64,000 nucleotides of DNA. Origin: Nematostella vectensis (lineage: Eukaryota > Cnidaria > Anthozoa > Actiniaria > Edwardsiidae). Under the pieces are notes generated by a model. That model saw nothing but the letters and a program-made list of their open reading frames with translations, ran no database searches and had not been told where the DNA came from. The stretch lies in NCBI RefSeq assembly GCF_932526225.1, contig NC_064037.1, forward strand, positions 12,196,203 through 12,260,202, given 5' to 3'. Positions 24,869 through 44,000 of the stretch are shown in pieces. The translations under genes were made by a program, and so were the position numbers. Positions within the stretch are counted from its first letter, which is position 1. Each line of letters starts with the position of its first letter.

Positions 24869-25033
24869 ATGGCCTGGGGTAGTGGGAGAGATTTGAGGAA
24901 TACTTCTCTTTGGACTGCAGATAGCCTTATTGCTATAACATTTTCTGTGGTTACTATGATGATGTTTTTCTCGATGGTTCTATCATTTTATTTTAAACTG
25001 AAGGTACATTTCAAAAATATTGCGTTGATGTGA
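24869..25033 (+). CDS. Possible small membrane protein (55 codons or first exon)
   Basis: An ATG 80 bp from the FBXO21 start opens a short frame encoding MAWGSGRDLRNTSLWTADSL followed by about 25 hydrophobic residues (IAITFSVVTMMMFFSMVLSF) and YFKLK. It would be a single-pass membrane microprotein. A donor-like CTGAAG/GTACAT at 25003 suggests it could instead be a first exon, but I found no second exon. I do not recognise a family. It could equally be a chance frame in the shared promoter. Confidence 0.25.
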   Translation: MAWGSGRDLRNTSLWTADSLIAITFSVVTMMMFFSMVLSFYFKLKVHFKNIALM

Positions 25034-25476
25034 CGTCATTAGGGAGAACTTGTTATAGGACGCCGAAATAGGTATCTCGTTATAAACCAATTGGATTGAA
25101 GCGATTCTTATAGTTAGTCCAATCAGTGCGTGCGGTGGGGCGAGGAAGAGCCCAGCCAACAGCCTCCCCAGAATAATCAATGTGATGGTAACTTGGTGAA
25201 GAGAGTTGTCTCGGAGTGTTTTTTTACTAGTATCAACATTGTTTCATCGGTGGCGAAGGTTTGCGGATCCTGTGGCAATCTATTCCTTGACAAGGTCAGT
25301 TGCAGTGAATTTCTAGGTTAAAACGATGCCTTTAGCTTATCCCTACAATGATTTACTACGGGTGTGGCCCCATAGACGCTTTGAAATTCAAAATCGCGGG
25401 AAACTTGAGTAAGTAGTATAGCGACATGGTATAGCGAGTTTGAAACCTTGACGGTTGTTACTAAATCTATCTACAG

Positions 25477-25746
25477 ATGTCTGAAAGGAAAGCAGTAATA
25501 AAAAATGCCGACATGGCAGAAGATATGCAAACTGATGCTATTGAATGCGCCACACAAGCACTAGAGAAATTCAACATCGAGAAAGACATCGCGGCTTTCA
25601 TCAAGAAAGAGTTTGACAAGAAATACAACCCTACATGGCATTGCATCGTTGGCAGGAACTTCGGCTCTTATGTGACACACGAGACCAAGCATTTTATCTA
25701 CTTTTACCTCGGACAAGTTGCTATTCTGTTGTTCAAGTCTGGATGA
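25477..25746 (+). CDS. DYNLL: Dynein light chain LC8
   Basis: Encodes the full 89-residue LC8 dynein light chain, the dimeric hub that binds dynein intermediate chain and many partners with TQT-type motifs. The sequence is almost identical to mammalian DYNLL1/2: [10 protein letters not shown] at the start, [20 protein letters not shown] in the middle and [14 protein letters not shown] at the end. The coding region is a single exon. A splice acceptor (CTATCTACAG) touches the ATG, so a 5'-UTR intron probably exists; a good donor (GACAAG/GTCAGT) lies at 25295. AATAAA signals are at 25746 (overlapping the stop) and 25981. It lies head to head with FBXO21 and tail to tail with the SRSF gene. Confidence 0.98.
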   Translation: MSERKAVIKNADMAEDMQTDAIECATQALEKFNIEKDIAAFIKKEFDKKYNPTWHCIVGRNFGSYVTHETKHFIYFYLGQVAILLFKSG

Positions 25747-27411
25747 ATAAAGAACATTATTTCCTGAGGCGAACATTTGATGATAAATTTAGTCAATGCA
25801 ATTGCAAAAGCCATTCGATGTTTCCCGAAAGTGTACGCCCAAAATAGCTGTACAAATATCTTATTCAAACATTTCGTTAAAAAGGTTGATCACATTCCTT
25901 TCTCAATTTATTCCCGTTTGTCTTTCCGCATAGTTGCATGCTAATGTTTTTTTTCGTTTTCAAACATGACGATTTTGTAAAATAAAATGGACGCCTATCA
26001 ACAGACAACTAATTTCGTTATGCAATTACAGCGACAAGATGTGTATATATATATTTAGTAGTTAAAGAGTTTAAATTGACAAAAAATACTTGGCTTGAAA
26101 AAAGTTGGCGGTTTATTTTTCTTTGTTGTTAGTTACTACCAGGGAGATGAGACCCCCCCCCCCCCCCCACACACACACAATTGTAAACGCTTTTTCAAAT
26201 AAGAGTGGTTTCGTATAAATGGAACATTAGTACTAACTTGGGATGGTGCTGGAGCAAGTTCAGCCACAAATAAAATCATTTCAACAAAACATGTAACAAA
26301 TAATTTTCCTGTATTTGTTCTTTGTATTTTATTCGGGCACAGGCCGGTACCCAGGATTTTTCTTGGGGTGGGGTGGTGAAATTCGAGAAAGGGGACCTGA
26401 TTTTTCTTGAGGGGGGGGGGAGGAGCAAGTCGATAAAAAAACACCCCTGAAAGAGCATATGCCTTTGCCTCATCTCCAAGATATGTTTATCTCCAGATTT
26501 GGTTACAATAAAGTAACTGACTTATGGATTGATGGCATACCAGAGTGATCTAGCTTATGCTTTACAGTTTTGTCAACAAAAAGCACGTCTATTACCCTAT
26601 TGAGAAACAAAAACAGACTTTCGCCCCCCCCCCCCTCCCTCCCCTGGGGCACATCAGACCTCAGAATGAAACAAGAAGTTTGTTCTTTTTGTAGTTCATA
26701 TCAGCAATTTCAAACAGAATATGTTCTTGCAGACATCCTTCGGGTGCACATAGATGTCATGAAAAAAAAATCGATGTCCCATCACACCCAAGCTATGCAG
26801 CTGCCTTGCTTAACTTGTTCCATAGACTTGAAAACAACATGCACGTTAGAAGATTTGGAACCTAAGGCCTGGAGGAACAGAGTTCTAATAGGCCGAATCT
26901 TAGTAAACCACAAATTTCCCTCTTAATTGGCAATATATAACTTTTATGCAATGCACTGTTCGATAGAAAATCCAGTCCAGTTACGTTGCATGATCTGAAC
27001 TATTACCCTGTGGCGCATGAACTGTCCACGTGCCAGTCAAAATGTGCCTGACCAATCCTGCTGCCCTTGCCACCCGATGTGACAGGATCATATTTAACAA
27101 AAACATTACACCAAAAACTGGTATTCGACTCAGACAAATTTTCATCTTTAATTAGACTTTTTTTCTGCCTTGAAGAAGTCTTATTAAAGACGACATATTT
27201 ATTCTTCTGGTTCATGAACACAACAATTTGGCTTTATGTATTTATTCACAAAAACGTTAGATGCATCCTCAGAAATAGAAATACATCCTCAAGCACCCAG
27301 GGCATCAAGGTAAGCACAAGGAGGCACGAGAACAAGACAGTGGATGGGGTCAGGAGAGAAGAGAGTCTTCGTAATCAAGCATAACCAAGACATAAACCAT
27401 TTAGAGTAGTG
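25747..27411. other. Spacer between DYNLL and SRSF 3' ends
   Basis: The first 240 bp are DYNLL 3' UTR (second AATAAA at 25981). Positions about 26336-26470 look like a MITE end of the GTACCCAGGATTTTT type with poly-G. The frame at 26570-26926 (118 codons) shows no recognisable domain. Around 27108-27130 the sequence ACACCAAAAACTGGTATTCGA matches one arm of the hairpin at 52555. Confidence 0.5.
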
Positions 27412-28377
27412 TTTATTTTCAAGCAAATGCTGCAATTGAACAATGTTAGTGAAAAGGGACAAAAAAATAAGGAAAAAAGCTAGTTGTCCTTTTTGGAAGG
27501 TAAAAAAAGAAAACATTGTAGGGGAAATATTCAAACCATTTAGTTGTTTATTAGAAAGCATACCACCTCAATGTAATGCCTCCAGAGTGCCAAGTCCCTG
27601 ATATCAGTGATCCAGATAAGGGTGACATTACATGATCCACCAAAGAGAAGAGTGAAATCAATGATCCAATCCAACTGCTAAACTCCAAAATAAAAACAAG
27701 TCCGTCCTGAATCCATCCCTATTGCTATCCATGTTTATCCATGGTGATCCCTTTTCCCTTCCAATGTTAAATGCATCCCTTTATCTGTTACAAGACAAGT
27801 GAAAGTATTGTCATTAAAACGTCAAATACACACTTTGAACATCACAAATTTACTGCCAAGGAATTCTAGGAAATATGGTGCATATTTTGTGGTCAGTAAA
27901 GGTAAACTTTATTTCGAACCATGGCTAGAAGCAACTACAAAAAAGAAAAAAAAACTGATATATGAGTAGAAAAAGTAATCGCGGAAGTGGTTAAATTAAA
28001 ACTAAGGCTACATAGGCTAAAAACCTATGCATACCATATTCCAGTGAATGATCCAATCCGGTCTTTAGAAGACAGATCCTGTGTCCTGTCCGACATTTGG
28101 CAAGTTCACATGCCCTTTATGGGTCCTGAATGAAATATGCATGATTTCCCTTGCACATGTCATCTACAAAATAAGGCCATACAAATTTCAAGCTATACAC
28201 ATTTGCAACATTTAAAAAAGTGCCATTCAACGAAATGTCTACTTGACTGGATGCGAAAAACATGACTATAAAAACAACTTCCTGGCCTCAGTATCAGCCT
28301 ATAGTTATAATACGAATGTGTGCAAACACAGTGTCTATTCTGTCCTCATATCAAAGCAGATCTTTTATGGAGGTTAG
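27412..28377 (-). other. Probable 3' UTR of the SRSF gene
   Basis: About 965 bp downstream of the SRSF stop codon up to an AATAAA signal on the minus strand (27412-27417). No coding frame is recognised. The end is provisional because another AATAAA lies at 27547-27552. Vertebrate SRSF1 has a long regulatory 3' UTR, so length here is not surprising. Confidence 0.4.
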
Positions 28378-29795
28378 CTATGAGCGTGAACTGGATCTTG
28401 ATTTTGAGCGGGACCGGCGAGGTGACCCTGATGGGGATCGTGAGTAGGACTTAGGTCTACGACGAGGTGACCTTGAGCGGCTGCGGGACCTTCTCCTCGG
28501 AGAGGGGCTCCTTGAGCGGGAGTGACTTCGAGATTGCAAGTCTGATTTCACCCTTATGTAGGAGGTTTCACCCTAGGAAAGGACAAAAAGCTCTTCTTAA
28601 TATATCATAATATACATCAAATATTTTAAATCCTTTAAAAACCCAGGTTTTAGAAAAAGCCTCTAGGGAACAATTTGTCAGAGTAGGTGACAATATACAA
28701 GGATAGACTGCACATCTGAGAACACAAGTTCTAATAAGTTGTTCCCCAGAGCTTACATCTGTTGTTTCATTTCTTTTTGTAAGTAAGAAAGACACTTGGA
28801 ACTCGAAAGATGGCCATTTTCTAGGCACTTACCTCGTGTGATCTAAATTTGGAATCATCAAGATTCCTGATTGCAAACTTCATGTCGTCATATCTAGCAA
28901 ATTCCACTACACCAGTCCCATCCTTGAACACATCAGTAAACAGGACATCTCCTGCTTCGCGCATGTGGTCTTTCAGGTCTTGCCAACTACCGGTGGGTGG
29001 GAGGCCTGAAACTTGGACTCTAAAGTCAGAGCGTCTTGGTGGTGGGCCTCTACCACGAGAGCTAAAACCTCCTCCACCACCTCTTCCGCCTCCGCCTCCA
29101 CCACCACCACCACCACCACCACCCCTACCACTTCCACCTCGGGGGAACTCGACTCTTATGCGGTAGCCATCAAATTCATGACCATCTCTGCCTTTCACTG
29201 CATCTTCAGCATCTCTGAAAAAAAAAATGGTTGTATCAGCAGGGCATTTCCCCTTTATAAGCTTCGCCTCTACTCTATTAATTATTTACATGTCTGAGAG
29301 CTACAATTTTATCCTTGAAGAGCCAAGATAAAACTAATAAGAAGGAACTGTATGAAGAAAAGGACACTAGCTATATAGAAAATGACATATTATAATATAA
29401 TTTTGCAGTCTAGTCGAATAAGTTACGAGGAAGAAAAAGCTAAATCAAAGTATTTAAGAACATAGCTTGATGTTTGAATTGAAATTCCGAAGCGCCAATT
29501 TACAACGGTTTTCTACAGTATAATTTCAAGACCACAAAATGTTGTTTCCGATAGTGCAAACTTTAATTACATGACTATCACAGAGAATCGATGCCCTCGA
29601 AGCTTACCTTGGGTCCTCAAATTCGACGAAAGCGAACGGTGGACCAGCACCACGACGATTTTTCAAGTCTACATCAGCGATGTGCCCGTACTTGTAAAAT
29701 ATGTCATGCAAATCTTTTTCGCGGACATCTTGAGGCAAATTGCCCACGTAAACGCGACAGTCATTGCTGTTGCTTCTATTCATGTTGCTACTCAT
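28378..29795 (-). CDS. SRSF1: SR splicing factor of the SRSF1/SRSF9 group (3 exons)
   Basis: Encodes 254 residues (human SRSF1 248, SRSF9 221). Exons 29795-29608, 29214-28833 and 28572-28378, all GT/AG and in frame. It binds exonic enhancers and recruits the spliceosome. RRM1 starts near residue 14 with RNP2 VYVGNL and RNP1 [10 protein letters not shown] glycine linker follows with 13 Gly in a row, encoded partly by a GGT microsatellite. The second, pseudo-RRM carries the diagnostic heptapeptide SWQDLKD. The last exon encodes an RS domain rich in RS and SP dipeptides. The start at 29795 (MSSNMNRS) was chosen because RRM1 begins right after; upstream in-frame ATG at 29909 is not conserved. Orthology to SRSF1 versus SRSF9 predates the vertebrate split, so the symbol is approximate. 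Confidence 0.93.
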
Positions 29796-30344
29796 TAAAC
29801 TTAAGGTGGTTTCCGTTAACCGGTCAGTATCTGAGGGTTTTAGTTTAGGAATTCGGAGGAAGAAGCTGTCTACTCGAATGGCGTCGCTTGTGAAAGAGAC
29901 AAAGCCCACGTGGCGTCACGATAAACGGGGTGCACCGCGTACAACACAGGGGCAACGGCACAGGGAGCCAGTTAAGTCAAATGCCCATCCTTTCTTTGTG
30001 TAGGCCGGAGCGGTCTCCGAGATGATACGTATATCCTTTCTAGGAAGCTCATATATCAATATCCTAGCCGTCGGCAAATATATATATTTTTTTACAAGAA
30101 CCTGTAATTTTCAGTTGGGGCTGGGCCGTGCTTATTTTTGGAGTATTTTAACGAAAATGTTCTGATTTTCTTTTTCAAATCCTCCCAGAACCAAAAGAGA
30201 ACAAGCATTTCTTCTAACGTCCAGTCCTGTCTTCATCAGGGTGTATACAGTGTAGGCGCTTATCCTGAGGGGGGGGGGGGGGGGGGGGAACATTTCACAT
30301 TAGTTGAGGGAGGCGCTTGTTTGAGTATGATGTGCGGTGAACGC

Positions 30345-30836
30345 CACCCTGGTTCCAGAGCCTCGAACGTCTTTCTATTTAGTGGCCAGCGAGGTTGAGA
30401 CGAGACCATAGTGGATTCAACAAGCAAGCAAGCGATTGTACTGGTCATTTGTCCCATGAGTTCTTTGATAGACTCGTTCCGAGGATAACTGCAAGCTTAT
30501 CCACGATTTTTTTCATCTTGAAGCGCTTTCCCGAGAAAATGTTGTATTCCCCACCGCCTATGCACAGATTCTTGTCACTAACTCTACAGTAATGATCCAA
30601 TGGGTTTTCAGATGAATGTTGTTGTTTTTAAATCAGGTTTTCATGCGCTTTTCATACTCATGAATCTGATTCCCGAGCGAAGAGATACATCCAAGGTAGC
30701 ACCACGTGAAACTGACACATGCTAATCACAAAGGAAGCGAGGCAAAAGTCGAAATAGCGCTTCGAGAGGCCAGAGCCTCGTCTCAACCTCGCTGGCCACT
30801 AAATAGAGAGACGTTCGAGGCTCTGGAACCAGGGTA
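30345..30836. mobile_element. Mutator-like foldback element with 9-bp duplication
   Basis: This 492-bp element lies between the SRSF and COQ5 genes. Its terminal inverted repeats are about 60 bp, starting CCCTGGTTCCAGAGCCTCGA, and differ by only one or two bases between left (30345-30404) and right (30775-30836). It is flanked by GGTGAACGC (30336-30344) and GGTGACCGC (30837-30845), a 9-bp duplication with one mismatch. Long inverted ends with a 9-bp duplication are the hallmark of Mutator-like elements. No transposase is encoded. Confidence 0.7.
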
Positions 30837-31005
30837 GGTGACCGCTGACTAGCTGCTCACAGATGACAAAAGGTGCTCGTTCAAGAAATAATGCTACATT
30901 CCCATGCTAACCATTTACTATTTCTATCAGGTGATTACTTTATCGAAATCAACCAATACTGTAATTTAAATTGTGTTTTATTTAACAATGCCATGGCTAT
31001 TTATC

Positions 31006-31215
31006 CCGGGGGCGGAGGGGACTCTAGAAAAGTAGATGGGGGTGCTCAACCAATCTTTTAGGGTATAAAATTCTTACCAACTGCTATCTCTTAGGGGGTG
31101 TTTTAGGATTTTCCCGATTTTTCCGTTGTTGACCACGCCCTTAGGATTAAATTGATTTTGCTGTCGAGCACCCCCGTCTATTTTCTCGAAGTCCACCCCC
31201 CCCTCCGCTCCCCCA
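31006..31215. mobile_element. CCGGGGG-ended foldback element with 11-bp duplication
   Basis: A 210-bp non-coding element with inverse G/C-rich ends (CCGGGGGCGGAGGGG at left; CCCCTCCGCTCCCCCA at right) extended by a second shared block (GGGGGTGCTC). The 11-bp sequence GGCTATTTATC flanks both sides perfectly (30995-31005 and 31216-31226). It appears to belong to the same family as 6148-6507. Confidence 0.65.
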
Positions 31216-31451
31216 GGCTATTTATCTACCCTGTTCCAGATGTTCTTGTACCGCCGAATATCCGAAAGCGCTACTAGGAAATGCCGATGACCGGGAGCAA
31301 GGCCTGTCGGGAAATGTCTGTGAGCAGCAAGGTACTATTTTTACTGTACCAAAATCGTTTTCTAATATTTGTCAATATGTTCTGTCTTTATCCTTCTTGT
31401 TTTGTTAGGTACTAAAATGTAAGACGGGTTATTCCAGGTCTGAATCCACTA

Positions 31452-37830
<6,379 letters not shown>

Positions 37831-37839
<9 letters not shown>

Positions 37840-38088
37840 CTTGAATAAGTCCCAGAATCCACTGCGTCGCGGGTTGTTTTCATTCCGGGATTTCGCACTT
37901 GTTCGGCGGATTTTTGACAGAATGGTAGCAGTTTACGCCGAGAAGGTTTTGATTGATTCAAAATACCTTGATGTCAGAAAATAGTAATGGATAGGACAAA
38001 AATGATCTCGTTTCGATCCCGAAAGTGGTTTTGTTTTTCATTTGCGTTGTAACCAACAAGCAAGACCGTCCCGGTGGAGTGTTCGAAA
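37831..38088. promoter_or_regulatory. Shared COQ5/ankyrin-gene promoter with YY1-like motif
   Basis: The COQ5 and ankyrin start codons lie 249 bp apart, head to head. On the minus strand 37831-37844 plus flanks reads CAAGATGGCGGCC, a YY1-type site whose ATG is the COQ5 start codon. The ankyrin start reads AAAATGGCGG, a weaker version of the same motif. No TATA box is seen. Confidence 0.5.
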
Positions 38089-41000
38089 ATGGCGGTAAAA
38101 AAACGAGGTAGGAAAATAACAAACCTTTAATATCTCGATAAATATGCGATCGATTGATAAACCTATGGTTCTTGTTTGTAAAAGATTTTCAGAAGATAGC
38201 GCAAATGGTACAAGACTTCCTTGGAAAGCTATCATGCGAAGAGGGGACTGCAGAACTGAGAGATGCCCTGAATTTAACTTTGCTCTACATGCAAAAATAC
38301 TACAAAACTCTTCGAAGCCGTAGCCAGTCAAATACGAACGGGATTTCACCTCGTTGTGTTGGCGGAACTCTGTTATTTACGAGCAGTTGTGGAGCTATAA
38401 GCCCTGTTTCTCCTGCATGTGGATTGCCGGATATATTTGAGTGGAAATGGTTCAATATCGAATCGCCGAAACTATCGGCAAGTTTGGGAACCGATGAATT
38501 CTCGATGCTTTCAAATGTGCTCCAAGCAACCAAGGCCGGCGATCTTGAAGCCGTGAAGGATTTGATCGAAAAAGGTGCGACCCCTCCATTTCTGATCTTA
38601 AAAATCAAATAGATAGTAAATGGTTATATGTTTTATTTCGACAAGTGTACATAAAGTTTATAAAGTTTATGTAACGTTCCCAAACTTCTCATTAAAATTC
38701 ATGTAAACAATTAAAGCGATCAGCTAGAAATTATTAGCGAAACAGATCCATCCTTGTGGAAGTTTAATTAAAATCAACCCTATTTTAGGTTTAAAGAACA
38801 TGCATAATAGATTATTTCTATTGTCCAAAAGTGCCAAGAGCGCATTTCTTGTACTTTTAAGTACAATATACTTAAAAGTATATTGAAAAACAAAAAATTA
38901 ATCATCCCACAATTTAAATTATTAAAATTTTATTTTACCTTTGTTAAAACTTTACTTAACTGTATTCTATTGATAAGGAAAAACAACTACGTTTTCAACC
39001 AATAAGGTTTGTGATGAAATAGTTGGGAAAGTTAAGGGCTGGAAATTTTAATTTAAAAGACTTATTTGACTAAACTTTGAAAAAGCAAATACAGGAGCAC
39101 ACCCATAAATGTATATCAAAGAGGGGGGGGGGGGCTAAAGGGGCCTGAGACAAGGTAAAATGTATTGTTAAAAAAACAAGGGACAGAACTTTTCTTCTTT
39201 TTTTTTCCTCTAGTATTTTTACTTAAAAGGGGAATGGGTATCTACCTCCCATATATCCACCCTTGCATTTGAAAAGGCACCTATTCACCACTTTTGAAAT
39301 GTTTCCCTGTTAACAGATCCCAAATGTGTGGAGAGTAATGATGGACTTGGAAGGAATGCAGTCATGTATGCAGTCCATGGGAAGAGTGACCCACATACTG
39401 AATGTCTTGAGGTCCTACTTGAGGCAGGTTCAAATGTTGACCACCAAGCAAATGGTAAGACTTGTTCACTGATACAAGACGGAAAAACATGACTTAACGT
39501 CTCCAATAAGCTCATTTCACATCAAATAAGGCGTAAAATTCCCCTAAGTACTTAGTGAGTAATATCAAACAAAATATCAAATGCGACTTTTTTTAAATCG
39601 ATGCGACTTTTTGTAAAGTGACATTGAAATTTGAGCTTTTCGTTCCTGAGCTCATACATAGCCCAAGGATGATCAAGGAATAAATAACTTAAATAGCCAA
39701 AATCTGGGTATGTGAATTTCAGCCTCACATTATTTGTGTTTTGAAAAGGGAAAATCAGTCCGAAAATACAAGGAGCTGATGGCCATTGTGAGAAATTGTC
39801 TTTCTCCATTTCTTCGAAGTGCGCATGTTCAGGGTTTTTCCATCAGTTCAGTGACAGATCCTGGGGGGGATGTTGGAAATGGGGCATGATAACCTCTCTT
39901 GACTCAAAATTTGTAAAAAATTAAGCTAAAATCCACAAATGTACCCTTGCGATATGTTTTGTTTTGTTTTGTTTAACCTTCGATGGCTGCAAAATCCTGT
40001 CAAAAAATTCTAGACCCAAATCCATATGTTTTGGATAACCAATAACAAGAGCCTAAAGTCTACTTGATGATTCCAGTGTGAGGAACGGACTGTCATCAGT
40101 GTTGCTCTCTCACGCTGCAAAGTAACATAGTTTTCTTTTTCAAAATTGTATTCTTGTAGATACTTTCCCCTTAACCATAGAAGTGCAATACCTTTTTAAT
40201 AAAGTATTTTTTAATCAATATCAGATAAGTCAACAGCTCTTCATGTAGCTGCACATGAGACAAATAGTGCTGCTCTAAGTCTTCTGTTAAAATACAAGGT
40301 CAGTATGATTGGTGATCATCAGCAAAATCAATTTTAACCCTTAGGGGTAGCAAATTGGGTGTGGTCAACAGCAATTCTTACCCCTTGAAGATAGCACATT
40401 GAGTGTGGTCCAAGCAGTTTCTAACTTTAAGAGATAGCGCTGGAAACACACCAGTTTTCAAGAATTTTGTTGCATATTGTTGTTGGGGGAAACATTTTGA
40501 TGTATCCTATGATACCTTAGGCATCTTGTAACATTGAAGACCATGAGGGAAGAACACCTCTCCATTGGGCTTCAGGAAACTCAAGTCTAGATAACCTTAA
40601 GGTAATATTTATGACTAATATTTGCCACTTTTTTATATTCTCATGCTCGAGGCAAGGTGCTTACAAGGTTTATGTCTAGATAAAAATTGCTTTTTTTTAC
40701 AACACACAGGGTGTATTAATCTTCCCCCAGAACCATAGCAAAAAAGCAAGTTCAATAATGTAATGCTGTGGTGGGTGTCTGCTTTTATTACTTCCTTTCT
40801 AACGTTTAGTCTCTTCATCATCTTTTGAGTGCAACATGTTTACGCAAAGCACTTGCTAGTAGAAAGGCTTATATTTTTACTGTTAGGAATCTTGTAAACT
40901 CCAAGACTATTAGAAATTATGGACCTACTACACACTTCCAAATTTTTCTAGGATTTTTGGAAATTTTTTAACCTTCCTTAGGAAAGTTGCTTAATATTTG

Positions 41001-44000
41001 GGGGAGTATAATTTCAAAGTATAATTTTCTGTCTCTACAAAGCTTTTGCTTCAGCACGGTGCCAATATCAATGCACTTGACTGTGAGGGCTTGACAGCAG
41101 CTATGTGGGCGTGTCATTATGATCAGAAGCACAACCTCAGCACACTCAAAACGGCTCTGTCAAGATTTGACCCAAGAGAGGAGGCGCTGTTTGAGCAGCA
41201 AGATGTGAAGGGAAGAACTGTTGTCCACTGGGCAGTAAATAGAAGCACTTCGTTGGAGTGTCTGAAGGTAATACAATGAAATCAATCAGCCCGTCAACCA
41301 ACAGTTAAAATGTCTCATCTATAATTTTTTTAAACAGCATTTGCCAGTGAATTGTCCCCAAAGGATAAACCTGTTTGCCCCGAAATAAGACACAAAAGCA
41401 CAGTTTACCTATTTTCATGAGAGGTCGTATGTTGTTATTTTATTTGGCACACACAAACAAAAAAATAAAACAAATCTTTTCACATACTAATTATTAATTT
41501 TTTTAACAAATTACAGGAATTTCAAGAGTGATAATACATTTTGAATTATAGACCATTTAAATGCTGTAATGTGGCTAAAGTTCAGTAGAGACATATGACT
41601 GTGCTAACTATTTCTAGGAACTTCTTACTAAAGAAACAGGGAAACTGCTTGATGGAGAAAATAGAAGCATCTTACATACAGCTGCTGAGCAAGGTACTTT
41701 TGTCTTTATTATGTAACTTAGACAAAGTTTAAATGTTGTATTATCCATGAGCTGTATTCAAGCTGTATTAATTCCCTTTTTTTGCTCCGACGAAGGGCTA
41801 ACGCTCGCAACGTCAGCGAAACCACTCTGTTACACACAGGCGTTCAACAAACCTTGTCAACCTTGTGTTGATTCATACCTTGTCTACACCACGCCTACGC
41901 AGACCATCTAGTTTTTCTACAGCTTGACTGTAGTCTTTTTAGTTATACCGTTCACAGCTCAGCTTTTTAATAATTAATAATAATTTATAATTTAATATAG
42001 CATTATAAAAATCTCAATGCTTTACAAACATCCTACTCTATTCTACTTATATTTCTAATGGTTAAAAACTAATCAATTGTTGTAGTGCTTACAAAATAAG
42101 TACGTCTTTAAAGACGATTTAAATTTGCTGAGACAGTCGGTGTTTCTAATGTGTAGGGGGAGGGAGTTCCATAATTTAGCTGCAAAGTTTGAAAAAGATC
42201 TGTCCCCATAAGTTTTTGTTCGTGATTTAGGAATGACGAGAAGGTTCTTGTTAGCAGATCTAAGGGATCGAGATGGCGTATACGGTGTTAAGAGTTCAGT
42301 GATATATCCAGGAGCCTGGTTGTGGAGAGCTTTATGTGTGATTGTAAGAATTTTAAAGTCTATTCTAGAAGCAACAGGTAGCCAGTGAAGTTCCTTAAGA
42401 ATGGGTGTAATGGCGTCCCTCTTCTTAGCACCAACGATTAGTCTTGCGGCAGAGTTCTGAACACGCTGTAGTTTGGCTATTTCTTTTTCTTGGAGTCCAG
42501 ACAGAAGACTATTTCAGGCATCTAGTTTTGAAGTTATGAAAGTATGAATGAGCTGCTCACAGTTATTGCGGTCAAGGTATTTCCGTATTCTGCCAATGTT
42601 CCTTATAGAATGGTAGGCTGATTTGCAGATGCTGTTGACATGTTTTGTCATAGATAAACTCGAATCAATGATTACTCCGAGGTCGCGTGCTGCCTGGGCT
42701 GGTTTGATGAAATGTCCATCAACGTCGATTTCAGGAATTATGTTGGTTGACGTGAATCGAGATGAGATATGTACAATTTCCGTTTTATCGGGGTTACAAG
42801 CGAGGCCATTTGACGTACACCAGATGAGGATATCCTTGACACAGACTTCAAGCCTTGATAGAACTGAAGACCGATCTTCGGACGGGCAAATGGACACATA
42901 TAACTGCGTGTCATCAGCATACATCATCGCACCAAGACCATGTGCACGAACAACATCTTCGATAGGCGCGAAAAACAAAGAGAACAACAACGGGCCGAGT
43001 ACAGAACCCTGAGGAACGCCATAACGCAGTGGTTGGCTGGAGGATAGAACACCGTCTATAAGGACTTGTTGAGTTCTGCCAGTTAGATATGATTTGAACC
43101 ACTGGAGTGCTATCTCATTAATTCCATAACGATGTTGCATACGCGACAACAGAGCCGAGTGTTCTATAGTGTCAAACGCAGCTGACAGGTCAAGGAGAAC
43201 AAGTACTACTTCCTGTTGGCAGTCAATAGCGGTCGGAATGTCATTAAAGACGCGCAGAAGAGCAGTCTCTGTGCTGTGGAAGGGGCGGTAAGCAGATTGT
43301 AACTTAGCCAGTAAGCCGTTGGGGATAAGATAGTTCATCGTCTGGTTAGCAGCGACACGTTCAAGTGTTTTTGATAGGAAGGCAACGTTTGTAATCGGTC
43401 GGTAGTTTGGATATACTTCGCGGTCAAGACTCTGCTTCTTGATGGAAGGGTTGATCACTCCACCCTTGAGAGAGGTAGGGAAAACACCAGATGACAAAGA
43501 TGCGTTGACAATGGAAGTGATGGCCGGGGCAATAACATCAATGGATTGTTTTAGTACACTTGTCGGCACAGGATCTAATATGCACGATTTAGGCTTGGAT
43601 TGTTGTAAAATATCACGTATATAACTCACTGATACAGCAGAGAACTCAGGAAATGACGCCACACATTGTGGCTGAGCTGGCGTCACTGACATCTCCATCG
43701 TTAACAGGGGCGATGATCGTAGGTTGTCCTTTAAATGCTGAATCTTGGTAGTGAAAAATAAGATGAAATCTTCTGCAAGAGCTTGAGGGGATTCATATGA
43801 TGGTAGCAACGGAACCGGCTTCACCCTGAAAAGGCCATCAATTAAACGAAATAACTGCGTCTGATTGGAACCAGATATTTGATCCTTGTAGAAGTTCCGC
43901 TTAGCTACATTCAGTGCAGTGCTGTAAGCTCTACACTTCTCTTCGTACATCTGGCGGTGGATTTCTAATCTCGATGAAACGTATCTCCGTTCTGCTTTGC

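Noticed and set aside
26570-26926. 118-codon plus-strand frame after DYNLL
   Set aside because: No recognisable domain and includes poly-Pro from a C tract; no supporting splice signals.
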